Positions 9,501 through 18,389 of a stretch of DNA of 64,000 nucleotides are shown here, piece after piece; position 1 is the first letter of the stretch; every line of letters begins with the position of its first letter. The notes below the pieces were generated by a model, which was not told where the DNA came from, did no database searches, and worked only from the letters and a program-made list of their open reading frames with translations. Origin of the DNA: Caryophanales bacterium UBA5364 (GTDB lineage: Bacteria; Bacillota_I; Bacilli_A; RF39; UBA660); contig DHPM01000007.1 in the NCBI GenBank assembly GCA_002410935.1, positions 12,326 to 76,325 on the forward strand, in the 5' to 3' direction. A program made the translations under genes and the position numbers.

Positions 9501-12500
9501 AGAAAACTTGATAAATGGCATGGTCATTTATATAATTGGTACAATATTGAAACATTGGAAATTATGTATCCACACTTTATTTCAAGTGTGGATAGTGGGA
9601 ACTTAGTGGCTTCGTTAGTAGTTGCTAAAGGGTATTTAGAAAAACATAATCAAAATGAATTAGTAAAAATGGTTAAAGTATTAATAAATAAGACGGATTT
9701 TAGTTATTTATACACAACTACTGATGTTTTTAGTATTGGTTATCATGTTGATCAAGGTCGTATTGAACCATATAACTATAATAAGTTTATGAGTGAAAGC
9801 CGTATTATGAGTTATATAGCTATTGCTAAAGGAGATGTTCCTAGTAAGCACTGGTTAGGGCTTGATAAAACTTTGATTGCTTATAAAAACAAGAAGGGAT
9901 TATCTTCGTGGTCAGGTACATTCTTTGAATATTATATGCCGTTATTATTCATGCCTAGTTATGCTAATACGATTCTCGATGAAGGATATCATTTTGCATA
10001 TTATGCTCAAGTTGATTATATGAGACAAGTTAATCCTAATTATCCTTGGGGCATCTCAGAATCAGCTTATAACGAGTTAGATGATGCTCAAAATTATAAA
10101 TATAAAGCTTTTGGTATACCACAATTAAGACTACGTGAAGATACAAGTGAAAGAATTGTAATCTCACCATATAGTTCAGCTTTAGCAATTCAACTATTTC
10201 CTAAAGAAGTTATTAAAAATATTAAGAGATTTAAACCGCTTAATATGTTTGGTGAGTATGGCTTATATGAATCGTATGATTTTTCTGATGAAACACCAGT
10301 TATGTCATATTATGCTCATCACCAAGCAATGATTTTAGGTAGTTTAACTAACTTTTTAACGAATGGAAGTATTCAATCATATTTCTATTCAGATATTCGT
10401 AATCAAGCAATAAATATGTTAATTAAAGAGAAAGTACAATTAAAACCACATATTAATTATGAGACGATGAAATATAAGAAATATACCTATGAAAAGGAAC
10501 CTTTCGCTAATGATATTAGAGTTTTTAATCAAATGTCAAAATTGCCTGAATTGTCAGTATTATCAAATTCTCGTTATAGTGTAATTATTGATGATCGTGG
10601 AAACGGATATAGTAAGTATGATCAAATTCGCTTAAATAGATATCGTAAAGTAACCGAAAGAGATTATGGGCAATTTGTCTATATTAAAGATTTACAAACA
10701 AATAAGGTTTGGTCAAATACTTATGCTCCAATGAATATTAAGCCACGTAAATATGAAATTGTGTATGCTTTAGATAATATTAAATTTGTTAGAGCAGATA
10801 AAGATGTTATTACGACTACTGAAATTGTTGTAACTAAATCACATAATGCTGAGATTAGAAAAATAACATTAAAAAATACTAGTAATAAAGATAAGAAGTT
10901 AGAACTAACGACTTATACTGAACCAATTCTCGGATTGAATGATGATGATATTGGACATCCTGTTTTCAACAACATGTTTGTTTATAGTGAATACGATGAA
11001 AAAACTGACTCAATTATTATGCGTCGTAATTTAAGAAATTCAAATATTAATTATTATATGATTAGTCGTTTATTAATTAAAGATCCAATCACTGAATTTG
11101 AATATGAGACAAATCGTGATAATTTTATAGGTAGGGGGCGTAATACTGATAACCCAATTGCCTTACACAAAAAATTAGGTAACTTTGTAGGAACGACATT
11201 AGATCCTATCATTAGTTTAAGGAATAAGATTATAATACCTAAAAACAGTGAAAAAACAGTTTATTTAATTACAGGTTTTGGAAAGTCTAAGGAACATGTT
11301 TTAAATATTGTTAGAACTTATTCAAATAAGCAAGTTATTAATGAAAAAGGATTTGAAACCTCTATTATTATGAGTAATGCAACAAACAAGATGGTTAATA
11401 TGAGTGCAAATGATCGTAGATTATATAACACTATGCTTAACTATTTATTACAAACTAATTATATTGTTGTAAGCGATGAAGTCGTCAATAATTTAACTAA
11501 AAATACTTTAAATCAAACTAGTTTATGGGGAATGGGAATATCTGGTGATCGACCAATTATTTTATTAGATATTGCTGACTTAAGTGATTTAAGTTTAGTA
11601 AAAGAGTTATTACATGCATTTGAATATTATAAAAGTAAAGCTATTTTTGTCGATTTAGTTATCATAAATAGTGAAAATGAAGAACATGCAAAAGTATTAG
11701 CAGAAGAAATCGAAAATGAAAAATATCATATGTATGCTATTAATAATTTCTTTAATACTCCAGGAACTATCTTTGTTATAGATAGAAAAACAATTAATGA
11801 AGATCAATATACCTTGTTGCATACAGTTGCAAGATTAAAAATTAAGAGTAGTCTTCATAATTCACTACAATATTATATTAATGAACTTCAAAAATTAAAT
11901 ACAGTTGAAACAAAGATTAATGAACAAGAAGTTCCTAGTTTACCAATTCCATATGATAAAAATAAAATTAAATATTTCAATGAGTTTGGTGGATTTATTA
12001 ATAATGGTAGGGATTACTTAATTGTAGAACCAAACACTCCAACTGCTTGGAGTAATGTTATTTCTAATAAAAACTTTGGTACCATTGTAACCAATAATAA
12101 TTGTGGTTTTACATATGCCCACAATAGTCGTGAATATAAATTAACCTCTTGGACGAATGACACCTTAGTTAATGATTATTCTGAAGGATTTAAAATAAAT
12201 GATAAAAAAATTAACTTTAGTCAAGTAAAATTTGGGTTTGGTTATAGTGAATTTATCGGTAACTTTAAACGAATTGATTTAAATTTAACACAATTTGTTG
12301 CTAAGAAAGATAACGTTAAATTTTATAAAATGACTTTAAAAAATAATGCTGCTCGTAAGCAACGAATTATTTTAAAATTTTGGCTTAACCCTAATTTAGG
12401 TTTTTCAGAAGAAAAAACAGGTCGTTATTTATTAAGTGAGTTTAATGATATAAATAACTACTTAAGTATTAGAAATGTTTATAGTCAAAAATTTAGTGAT

Positions 12501-14228
12501 TTATATGCTTATATGTCAAGTACTGAGAAGATTGAAAATGCTGTTCTTAATAATCTGTTATTTAAAGAGATTGAAGTAGATTTTTATTTAAATGAAAAAG
12601 AGGAAAAGGAAATAGCCTTCACTCTTGGTAGTGCATCTAAAGATGACTTAGATTCATTAGTAAAAAAATATCAAAGTATCGGTAAAATTAATCAAGAATT
12701 ACTTGATGTTAAAAACAATTGGAATGATGTTTTAAATGTTGTTCAAGTAAAAACGCCTGAAGATAGCTTTAATTATATGGTAAATGGATGGACACTTTAT
12801 CAAACACTTGCTTCTAGGCTTCAAGCACGTGCTGGATTCTATCAAGTAGGAGGAGCATTTGGATTTCGTGACCAATTACAAGATTCTATGAATGTATGTA
12901 GTATTAACCCAGATATCACTAGAAAACAAATTTTATTTAATGCAGCACACCAATTTGCCGAAGGAGACGTTCTTCACTGGTGGCATCCTAAATTAGATAT
13001 TGGACTTCGTTCGTTATATAAGGATGATTATTTATGGTTAATTTATGCTGTGTGTGAATACTTGAAAATAACTGAAGACTTTAGTATTTTAGATGAACAA
13101 GTACCATTTATTAAAGGTTTAAGTTTAGGACCTAATGAACATGAAAAATTAATTGATTATTCAGTAAGTGAAGAGTCATCATCAATTTATGAACGCTGTT
13201 TATTAATAATTGATAAAGTTATGAATGAACTTGGAACCAATGGGATACCACTAATGGGTGGTGGCGACTGGAATGACGGAATGAATAAAATAGGTGCTAA
13301 AGGTAAAGGAACTAGTGTTTGGTTAGGATTTTTCTCGCATCTATTGATCGAACAATTTATGGTTTATGCTGAAAAATATGATAGCAAGATTGATTTAAAG
13401 AAGTATCAAGACTTTAATATTAAATTAAGAAAATCATTAAGAAAAGTAGCATGGGATGGGAAATATTATTTAAGAGCTTTCTTTGATAATGGTCGTCCTG
13501 TTGGGTCACACTTAAATGATGAATGTGCCATTGATTTATTATCACAAAGTTTTGCCATTTTATCAGGAATAGCTGATGAAAAACAAATAGAATCAATGCT
13601 AGATGAAGTAGAAACTAAATTAGTTGATCGTGACTTAAAAATCATTAAATTATTAACACCACCTTTTGCTAATAGTAAAGATTATCCAGGTTATATTATG
13701 GATTATCCAAAAGGAATTCGTGAAAATGGTGGACAATATACACATTCTGTTGCATGGTATATTCAGGCTTTATTAAAACTAGGTAAAAATGATTTAGCTT
13801 TTGAACATTATCAAATGGTTAATCCAATTAATAGGACTAAGACCAAAGAGGATGCCCTTAAATATAAAGTCGAACCATATGTCTTTGTGGCGGACATTTA
13901 TAGTAATGAAAGCTTTGCTGGACAAGGTGGCTGGAGCTGGTATACAGGTACAAGTGGATGGTTTTATAAAGTTGCATTAGTAGAAATCCTTGGTTTTAAT
14001 TTAAGAGGTAATAAACTTTATATTACTCCTAATGTTCCAACTACTTGGACCAATTATGAAATTACTTATCAGTATAAAGAAACTATTTATGAAATTAAAG
14101 TTGAATTAAAAAATATTGCTGATGAGATAATATTAGATAATCAAGGTGTCAAAACTAATTATATTGAATTAGTAAATGATAAGAAAAAACATTATGTAAT
14201 AGTAAAGATTGGAGAAAAAAATGATTAA
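6564..14228 (+). CDS. Cyclic beta-1,2-glucan synthase-like protein (GT84-GH94)
   Basis: A giant 2554-aa membrane enzyme. Residues 1-310 are unassigned; membrane helices lie near 311-362, 715-760 and 845-885. The GT84 catalytic part includes VITLDVDTELGIG (about 521), LSHDLVEG (about 635) and RRSRWARGD (about 669). A glucoamylase-like segment follows (about 940-1200, GTFFEYYMP, YPWGISES). Then come GH94 phosphorylase domains with HWWHPKLDIGLRS (about 2138), the catalytic GGGDWNDGMN (about 2232) and ENGGQYTHSVAWY. Such proteins polymerise glucose from UDP-glucose and cyclise the chain, with phosphorolysis trimming its length. The order matches NdvB/ChvB although it is about 10% shorter. It is the lead cargo gene of the element and overlaps pgi by 8 bases. 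Confidence 0.88.
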   Translation: MIVSNEFRKIRKHYNKLIKMINNHFFVGIINEWIIDNYYLLLEQKGTIKRFVKDKKLYIYTTKYFDMYKVFKDILDKYNYKINEKIIIKEVLDYQKRSGYNLKYKELSIIPLVIKTLLLKEVAIICDQESTKLKDKKEVKKIINELKVELLNNEIISLEDMIDLNKTSDYAIVYFNEQLKELGVHSNLIFKQFNCLLEKNNRVMLDVINDVHLKNTESNILINNIFLSLKETNLFVMENIYEQTNDVEKLLQEDDLYSSMTLETKTLIRQHLLKRARKEKVTADFLVKDIMDDYGNISKGIAKAKSRKPFKVYVYIGCILLLTIIFSYYLSSYLTSYRLVGFLVLLIPISELVIIVIQKIFLKFFRPQPLPKLNFSKGIPSNHKTMVVIPTIIKNEEKIREVFKSLEKYYLINRTKNLYFTLLGDTFENKEEEHENDSKIVSFGVSEVERLNQKYGKNIFNFIYRRRKYNEGEGTWLGFERKRGALLHFNDLLLGNMTESEQEEWFKVHTFHNFHHKIKYVITLDVDTELGIGSALKLVGTMAHPLNRPVLNEEKNKVIAGYGILQPRISLEVEASNKSLFSQIYAGVGGFDPYSSLYPNFYQDAFNEGTFYGKGIYDLEVYQQVLKNRFPNNLILSHDLVEGNYLHAGNVSDVDLVDGFPSKFLVDASRRSRWARGDMQIIGWLGNKVKNVNQEKENNPITLLGKWKIFDNIRRGLVYISLLLILLLSLNSNIIYPGWWLLFIILIYILPVIIQIIDNFAISRISFSSLKYYRLLVFGYRALILRAITELATIPYNAYLYLNSFIRSIYRMTISKKHLLNWVTADDAAKLVKTNMSNTFRQFWMNILVAALLILSAFLSNDYQVLKVVVAFIFILGPVITYFLSKDLILNKNKINSEDTEFLNDLAEKTWNFFKDNLTPENNYLIPDNYQENRDVKADVKTSPTNIGLSLVSIISAAELNFITNKEAIRLLKEVITTIRKLDKWHGHLYNWYNIETLEIMYPHFISSVDSGNLVASLVVAKGYLEKHNQNELVKMVKVLINKTDFSYLYTTTDVFSIGYHVDQGRIEPYNYNKFMSESRIMSYIAIAKGDVPSKHWLGLDKTLIAYKNKKGLSSWSGTFFEYYMPLLFMPSYANTILDEGYHFAYYAQVDYMRQVNPNYPWGISESAYNELDDAQNYKYKAFGIPQLRLREDTSERIVISPYSSALAIQLFPKEVIKNIKRFKPLNMFGEYGLYESYDFSDETPVMSYYAHHQAMILGSLTNFLTNGSIQSYFYSDIRNQAINMLIKEKVQLKPHINYETMKYKKYTYEKEPFANDIRVFNQMSKLPELSVLSNSRYSVIIDDRGNGYSKYDQIRLNRYRKVTERDYGQFVYIKDLQTNKVWSNTYAPMNIKPRKYEIVYALDNIKFVRADKDVITTTEIVVTKSHNAEIRKITLKNTSNKDKKLELTTYTEPILGLNDDDIGHPVFNNMFVYSEYDEKTDSIIMRRNLRNSNINYYMISRLLIKDPITEFEYETNRDNFIGRGRNTDNPIALHKKLGNFVGTTLDPIISLRNKIIIPKNSEKTVYLITGFGKSKEHVLNIVRTYSNKQVINEKGFETSIIMSNATNKMVNMSANDRRLYNTMLNYLLQTNYIVVSDEVVNNLTKNTLNQTSLWGMGISGDRPIILLDIADLSDLSLVKELLHAFEYYKSKAIFVDLVIINSENEEHAKVLAEEIENEKYHMYAINNFFNTPGTIFVIDRKTINEDQYTLLHTVARLKIKSSLHNSLQYYINELQKLNTVETKINEQEVPSLPIPYDKNKIKYFNEFGGFINNGRDYLIVEPNTPTAWSNVISNKNFGTIVTNNNCGFTYAHNSREYKLTSWTNDTLVNDYSEGFKINDKKINFSQVKFGFGYSEFIGNFKRIDLNLTQFVAKKDNVKFYKMTLKNNAARKQRIILKFWLNPNLGFSEEKTGRYLLSEFNDINNYLSIRNVYSQKFSDLYAYMSSTEKIENAVLNNLLFKEIEVDFYLNEKEEKEIAFTLGSASKDDLDSLVKKYQSIGKINQELLDVKNNWNDVLNVVQVKTPEDSFNYMVNGWTLYQTLASRLQARAGFYQVGGAFGFRDQLQDSMNVCSINPDITRKQILFNAAHQFAEGDVLHWWHPKLDIGLRSLYKDDYLWLIYAVCEYLKITEDFSILDEQVPFIKGLSLGPNEHEKLIDYSVSEESSSIYERCLLIIDKVMNELGTNGIPLMGGGDWNDGMNKIGAKGKGTSVWLGFFSHLLIEQFMVYAEKYDSKIDLKKYQDFNIKLRKSLRKVAWDGKYYLRAFFDNGRPVGSHLNDECAIDLLSQSFAILSGIADEKQIESMLDEVETKLVDRDLKIIKLLTPPFANSKDYPGYIMDYPKGIRENGGQYTHSVAWYIQALLKLGKNDLAFEHYQMVNPINRTKTKEDALKYKVEPYVFVADIYSNESFAGQGGWSWYTGTSGWFYKVALVEILGFNLRGNKLYITPNVPTTWTNYEITYQYKETIYEIKVELKNIADEIILDNQGVKTNYIELVNDKKKHYVIVKIGEKND

Positions 14229-15423
14229 GTTTGATTTTAATACTTATATGAAAACATTATCTAATAAAACAGAATATAATCCTAAAATAGACGAAATAAC
14301 TCGTTTATTAGAAACAGGTACATCGATGAATGATTGGTATGATTTAGATAAATGTATTACACCTGATGTCATTGAAGACGTTATTAAGACAAGTAAAAAT
14401 ATTCGTGATAATTGTGATGTTTTTATTGTTATCGGAGTAGGTGGTTCATCTTTAGGAGCTAAAGCTATTACTGATGCCTTTAAGCCTTACTTAAAAAAGG
14501 ATAAACCAGAAATAATCTTTATAGGGCAATCACTATCATCTACTTACTTAACTGAGTTATTAGAGTACATTAGTGATAAAGAAATTATGATAAATGTAAT
14601 TTCTAAATCAGGAACAACTTTTGAAACTAATTTATATTTTGAATATTTATATAATGAATTATGTAAAATATATGATAAAGATGAACTTAATAAAAAGATT
14701 ATTATAACTACTGATGCTAAAGAAGGTATCCTTAGAGAATTAGTAAATAAAGAAGGTTATAAATCATTTGTTTTACCAAGTAATATTGGTGGACGTTATT
14801 CAGTAATGACAGTAGTTGGCCTTCTTCCTATTGCTGTTGCTGGTATTGACATTAATGAAATGATTCAAGGAGCAAAGTCTTTAGACAAAAAAATAGCATT
14901 TGATTATGCCGTTATTAGGGATCTTTTATATAAAGATGGAAAAATGATTGAATCATTTACTATTTATGAACCAAAATTACAATCATTTGTTGAATGGATT
15001 AAACAACTATTAGCTGAAACACAAGGAAAAGATGGTAAGGCAATATTCCCAGTTGCTACGCTTAATACTGGTGACTTACATTCTTTAGGTCAATATTACC
15101 AAGAAGGTAGTAAAATCTTATTTGAAACCGTCATTAATATTGAACATAGTATTGATGTTAATATACCTAAATATAATAAGAATTTAGATGATATTAATGC
15201 TATGGTTAGTAGACAAGTCGCTATTTCACATATGAAAAATACTACTTATAGTAACTATGTATCAATGGATACTTTAACTCCATTTAATATGGGCTTGTTA
15301 ATTTATTTCTTTGAAATAGCAGCAGCAGCAGGGGCTTACTTATTAGATGTTAATCCATTTGATCAACCAGGGGTAAATGAATATAAAAAATTAGTAACAA
15401 AGGAGCTAGATATTAATGATTAA
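14221..15423 (+). CDS. pgi: Glucose-6-phosphate isomerase
   Basis: Interconverts glucose-6-phosphate and fructose-6-phosphate. ATG 14221 is chosen because GGAG lies 6 bases before it; an upstream in-frame TTG at 14209 has no such site. The 400-aa protein is slightly short for the family but complete. It has IGVGGSSLGAKA, the SIS-type phosphate loop SKSGTTFETN, GGRYSVMTVVGLLPIA, QGKDGKAIFPV and NPFDQPGVNEYK. It overlaps the glucan synthase by 8 bases and the next gene by 8, so all three are one operon linking fructose-6-phosphate to glucose-1-phosphate supply. Confidence 0.95.
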   Translation: MIKFDFNTYMKTLSNKTEYNPKIDEITRLLETGTSMNDWYDLDKCITPDVIEDVIKTSKNIRDNCDVFIVIGVGGSSLGAKAITDAFKPYLKKDKPEIIFIGQSLSSTYLTELLEYISDKEIMINVISKSGTTFETNLYFEYLYNELCKIYDKDELNKKIIITTDAKEGILRELVNKEGYKSFVLPSNIGGRYSVMTVVGLLPIAVAGIDINEMIQGAKSLDKKIAFDYAVIRDLLYKDGKMIESFTIYEPKLQSFVEWIKQLLAETQGKDGKAIFPVATLNTGDLHSLGQYYQEGSKILFETVINIEHSIDVNIPKYNKNLDDINAMVSRQVAISHMKNTTYSNYVSMDTLTPFNMGLLIYFFEIAAAAGAYLLDVNPFDQPGVNEYKKLVTKELDIND

Positions 15424-16789
15424 AATAAACCCATTAATCTTTAGAGCTTATGACATAAGAGGAATATATCCAACTGATATTAATGAAGATAATACTTATA
15501 TATTAGGTCGTAGCTTTGGGACCTATATTAGTAAATTGGGCTTTACAGAAGCACTAATTGGTTATGATAACCGATTATCTTCTCCTGCCTTACGCGATTC
15601 ACTTATTAGTGGCATTACTAGTACAGGAATAAATGTTGTTGACTTAGGTTTAGTTACCACTCCAATGTTTTATTACGCTAGATACAATCTAAATATTTGG
15701 TCAGGGATTATGATTACAGCTAGTCATAATCCAAGTGATCATAATGGTTTTAAAATATCATTCACTGAAATTGGTAATGCCCTTGGAGAGGAAATTAAAG
15801 ACTTTTATAATTTCACTTTAAAGGGAGAATTTATTGATGGTAATGGTACCGTTAAAACTTATAATATTAAAGATAAGTATATGGAACTTATTAAGAGTTC
15901 GCTTAATTTTGGAGAAAAGAGATTAAAAATTGCTGTTGATTGTGGTAATGGGACAACATCTATTGTTATTAAAAAAATACTTGACCAATTACCAATTGAT
16001 TATAAATTAATGTATGCTGAAAGTGATCCAACCTTCCCTAATCATCATCCAGATCCTTCGGTACCAGATAATTTAAAGGATCTTCAAAAGGAAGTTATTG
16101 AATCAAATTGTGATTTAGGTATTGCTTTAGATGCTGATGGTGACCGAATAGGGATAGTTGATAACTTAGGAAATATTATTAGTAGTGACCTATATATGAT
16201 TGTTATGTATCGCTTCTTAAAAGATAAATTGGAGAATAAAACAGCTTTATATGATGTTAAATGTTCAAAATCATTAATTGATGAACTGGATAAACTAGGA
16301 TATAATCATATTATGAATCGAACTGGTAACTCGTACTTTTATCGTAAAATTAATCAAGATAATATTGGATTTGGTGGCGAGTATTCAGGACATATCTTCT
16401 TCAAAGATAGATTCCCAGGTTTTGATGATGGTATATACGCCGGACTTAGAATGGCTGAAGTGTTATCGGTAACCGGTAAAACAATCAGTGAGTTATTAGA
16501 AGGTATTAATCAATATTATTCAACACCTGAAATTAAGGTACCAGTTAAAGAAGAACATAAATTCCAAGTGATTGATGAGATAAAAGAATATTTAAATAAT
16601 AATCATCAACCATTTAAGGATATTGACGGAGTTAGAATTGAAAATGATGACTTTTGGGTATTGATAAGGGCATCTAATACAACTCCTTATCTAACTGTTC
16701 GTTTTGAAGCTAACACTGATTCATTATTAAATAGTATTCAAGAAAAGTATTTAGATATAATTAATAATATAATTCACAAGGATAATTAA
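15416..16789 (+). CDS. Phosphoglucomutase/phosphomannomutase
   Basis: Alpha-D-phosphohexomutase, 457 aa, most likely converting glucose-6-phosphate to glucose-1-phosphate for UDP-glucose synthesis. Four family elements are present: TASHNPSDHNGFK with the phosphoserine (about residue 102), the metal loop DADGDR (about 240), the sugar loop GGEYSGH (about 320) and the phosphate site RASNTTPYLTVRFEA near the end. The ManB/AlgC-like size leaves mannose and glucose substrates both possible; the neighbouring glucan synthase and pgi favour glucose. It is the last gene of the element, followed by a terminator. Confidence 0.92.
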   Translation: MIKINPLIFRAYDIRGIYPTDINEDNTYILGRSFGTYISKLGFTEALIGYDNRLSSPALRDSLISGITSTGINVVDLGLVTTPMFYYARYNLNIWSGIMITASHNPSDHNGFKISFTEIGNALGEEIKDFYNFTLKGEFIDGNGTVKTYNIKDKYMELIKSSLNFGEKRLKIAVDCGNGTTSIVIKKILDQLPIDYKLMYAESDPTFPNHHPDPSVPDNLKDLQKEVIESNCDLGIALDADGDRIGIVDNLGNIISSDLYMIVMYRFLKDKLENKTALYDVKCSKSLIDELDKLGYNHIMNRTGNSYFYRKINQDNIGFGGEYSGHIFFKDRFPGFDDGIYAGLRMAEVLSVTGKTISELLEGINQYYSTPEIKVPVKEEHKFQVIDEIKEYLNNNHQPFKDIDGVRIENDDFWVLIRASNTTPYLTVRFEANTDSLLNSIQEKYLDIINNIIHKDN

Positions 16790-16806
16790 TAATTATCCTT
16801 TTTTGT
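16778..16806 (+). terminator. Terminator at the right end of the element
   Basis: AAGGATAATTA / TAATTATCCTT followed by a T-run, overlapping the pgm stop codon. It closes the cargo operon about 20 bases before the right junction. Confidence 0.85.
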
Positions 16807-17403
16807 TATACTTATTTGGTATATTGCTTCTGCTAGGTCATGTGTGACCATAATAACGCTTTTACCCTCGCTCTTTATGATTTTAAAAACATCATCAGAG
16901 ACTGCTAATCTAGTTTGATAATCTAAAGCTGAAAAGGGTTCATCAAGCAATAAAATATCTGGTTTGGTAGCTAGTGTTCTAATTAAAGCTACCCTTTGAC
17001 GCATTCCACCTGATAAATTCGGTGGATAACTATTTATAAATTTTGATAAGCCATAGGTATTTAAAAGTTTTAAGACATAGTTTTTAGTTTCATCATTTAA
17101 GTTATGATTTATTTCTAGTCCTAGTAAACAGTTATCTAAAACAGTACGCCATTCAAATAACGAATCTTGCTGAAGCATGTAACCAATTTTAGTATTCTCA
17201 CGGAATTTAATATCACCATCTGTTTTTTCTTCTAACCCACAAAGAATCGAAAGAATGGTACTTTTTCCACAACCACTAGGACCTACAATAGCAACAAATT
17301 CACCATCTGACATAGTAAAAGAAAAATTATCAACAGCTAATGTTTCATCTCTACTAGTGTGATAAATTTTCCTTAAATTCTCAATCTTTAAAATTTTTTT
17401 CAT
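16786..17403 (-). pseudogene. ABC transporter ATPase, N-terminal part truncated by insertion
   Basis: NitT/TauT-type ATP-binding subunit. It keeps Walker A GPSGCGKST (residues 41-49), a Q-loop (MLQQDSLFEWR), signature LSGGMRQRVAL, Walker B ILLLDEPFSALD and H-loop MVTHD. After HDLAEA (residue 193) the natural sequence stops and about 12 codons from the element lead to a stop, giving 205 aa instead of about 248. The rest is at 4599-4772. The core nucleotide-binding motifs are intact, so residual function cannot be excluded. It shares an ATGA overlap with the binding-protein gene upstream. Confidence 0.92.
16807..16850. other. Right attachment junction (attR) of the element
   Basis: GCTTC at 16826-16830 separates the element arm (ATACTTATTTGG at 16809-16820) from ATPase codons for HDLAEA. 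Joining this element arm to the one at 4773-4795 gives a 44-base attP-like site with imperfect inverted ends (ATACnTnTT), centred on the core. Confidence 0.68.
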
Positions 17404-18389
17404 TTTTTAGCGTAAGTATTATTTACTAATTTGTCATATGGCACATTTTTCTCTAATTCATTTGCTGCTTTCATAATGGTTTGAACGTGGTTAAAGTTAT
17501 CTTCTTCAATATATGTCGTATCAAACCATGAATCGATACTTTTATATCTTTCCACAATTTTAACTAAGTCATTCATTGAAGTATCTGGGAAATAATCGAT
17601 AATTACTTCAGCAATTTTTTCCGGTTTATTATTATGAACATAATCTAATCCTTTTTGAATACCTTTTACAAATCCTTCAATTACTTCAGGATTATTTTCA
17701 ATATAACTTTTTCTTGCATTATAAGCAGTATATGGTACAACCCCACCTAGTTCACCAACTGATGCGACAACATATCCATAACCTTGTTTTTCAATGCTTA
17801 AGGCATTAGGTTCAAATAAAGTTACAAAGTCACCAATACCACCAATAAATGCACCACTCATGGCAGCAAAAGCAATACTTGTATCAATATCTAAATCTTT
17901 TACCGGATGGATACCATGTTCTTTTAATGCCCATTCAAAGGTCATTTCTGGCATACCACCTTTTCTTCCCCCAATTACACTTTTCCCTTTCAAATCATTT
18001 AAAGTAAAATTATCATATTTCTTTCTTGAAACTAAGAAACTACCATCACGTTTAGTTAAACCAGCAAAATTAACTAGATAATCCTTTTCTCCTTGTTGAT
18101 AAACATAAATTGAAGCTTCACTACCACAAAAACCAATATTAACATCACCTGATAAAACAGCAGCTGAAACCTTATCAGCACCAGGTACTAAAATAAGTTC
18201 TACATCTAGTCCTTCATCTTCAAAATATCCTAGACTATGAGCAACATATTGTGGAGCATAAAAAATACTATGAGTTACTTCTGCAACCTTAACATCTTTT
18301 AAGTCACTTTTTTCTTTATTAAAAAAGAGAAAATATCCACCAACTAAAACAACAATTAAAGCAGGAATAACGTATATATATGCTTTCAA
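17400..18389 (-). CDS. NMT1/ThiY-like ABC transporter substrate-binding protein
   Basis: Extracytoplasmic solute receptor of a NitT/TauT importer, about 329 aa. The start is best placed at TTG 18389, since AAAGGAG lies 8 bases upstream of it and inside the longer frame from ATG 18410. A single N-terminal hydrophobic helix (YVIPALIVVLVGGYFLFF) has no lipobox cysteine, so it is probably a membrane-anchored receptor. The binding fold begins VAEVTHSIFYAPQYVAHSLG, with GADKVSAAVLSGDVNIGF and GSEASIYVYQQG next. The ligand is not evident; relatives bind thiamine precursors, riboflavin or sulfonates, and no TPP riboswitch was seen upstream. First gene of the operon split by the insertion. Confidence 0.88.
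   Translation of the reverse strand: MKAYIYVIPALIVVLVGGYFLFFNKEKSDLKDVKVAEVTHSIFYAPQYVAHSLGYFEDEGLDVELILVPGADKVSAAVLSGDVNIGFCGSEASIYVYQQGEKDYLVNFAGLTKRDGSFLVSRKKYDNFTLNDLKGKSVIGGRKGGMPEMTFEWALKEHGIHPVKDLDIDTSIAFAAMSGAFIGGIGDFVTLFEPNALSIEKQGYGYVVASVGELGGVVPYTAYNARKSYIENNPEVIEGFVKGIQKGLDYVHNNKPEKIAEVIIDYFPDTSMNDLVKIVERYKSIDSWFDTTYIEEDNFNHVQTIMKAANELEKNVPYDKLVNNTYAKK

Larger units (their letters stand above)
4768..16830 (+). mobile_element. 12-kb serine-recombinase element carrying a glucan-synthesis operon
   Basis: A unit of about 12,058 bp bounded by GCTTC at 4768-4772 and 16826-16830. It splits an ABC ATPase gene whose halves face outward from the element in one reading direction. The left end holds a 41-aa ORF and a large serine recombinase beginning about 190 bases from the junction. 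The rest is one co-directional operon: glucan synthase, pgi and pgm, ending in a terminator about 20 bases before the right junction. No conjugation, capsid or replication genes are present, so it resembles a small integrative or transposon-like element with metabolic cargo. Boundaries follow from the restored reading frame; activity is untested. Confidence 0.85.

Noticed and set aside
4765-16816. ATAAGTAT (minus strand) shared by both ends as the recombination core
   Set aside because: Joining there adds three residues (YQI) to the conserved HDLAEAISMADR segment, whereas GAAGC restores the family consensus exactly.
4768-16830. Prophage or conjugative element
   Set aside because: No capsid, tail, relaxase, type IV secretion or replication genes lie between the junctions; only recombinase, a small ORF and metabolic genes.
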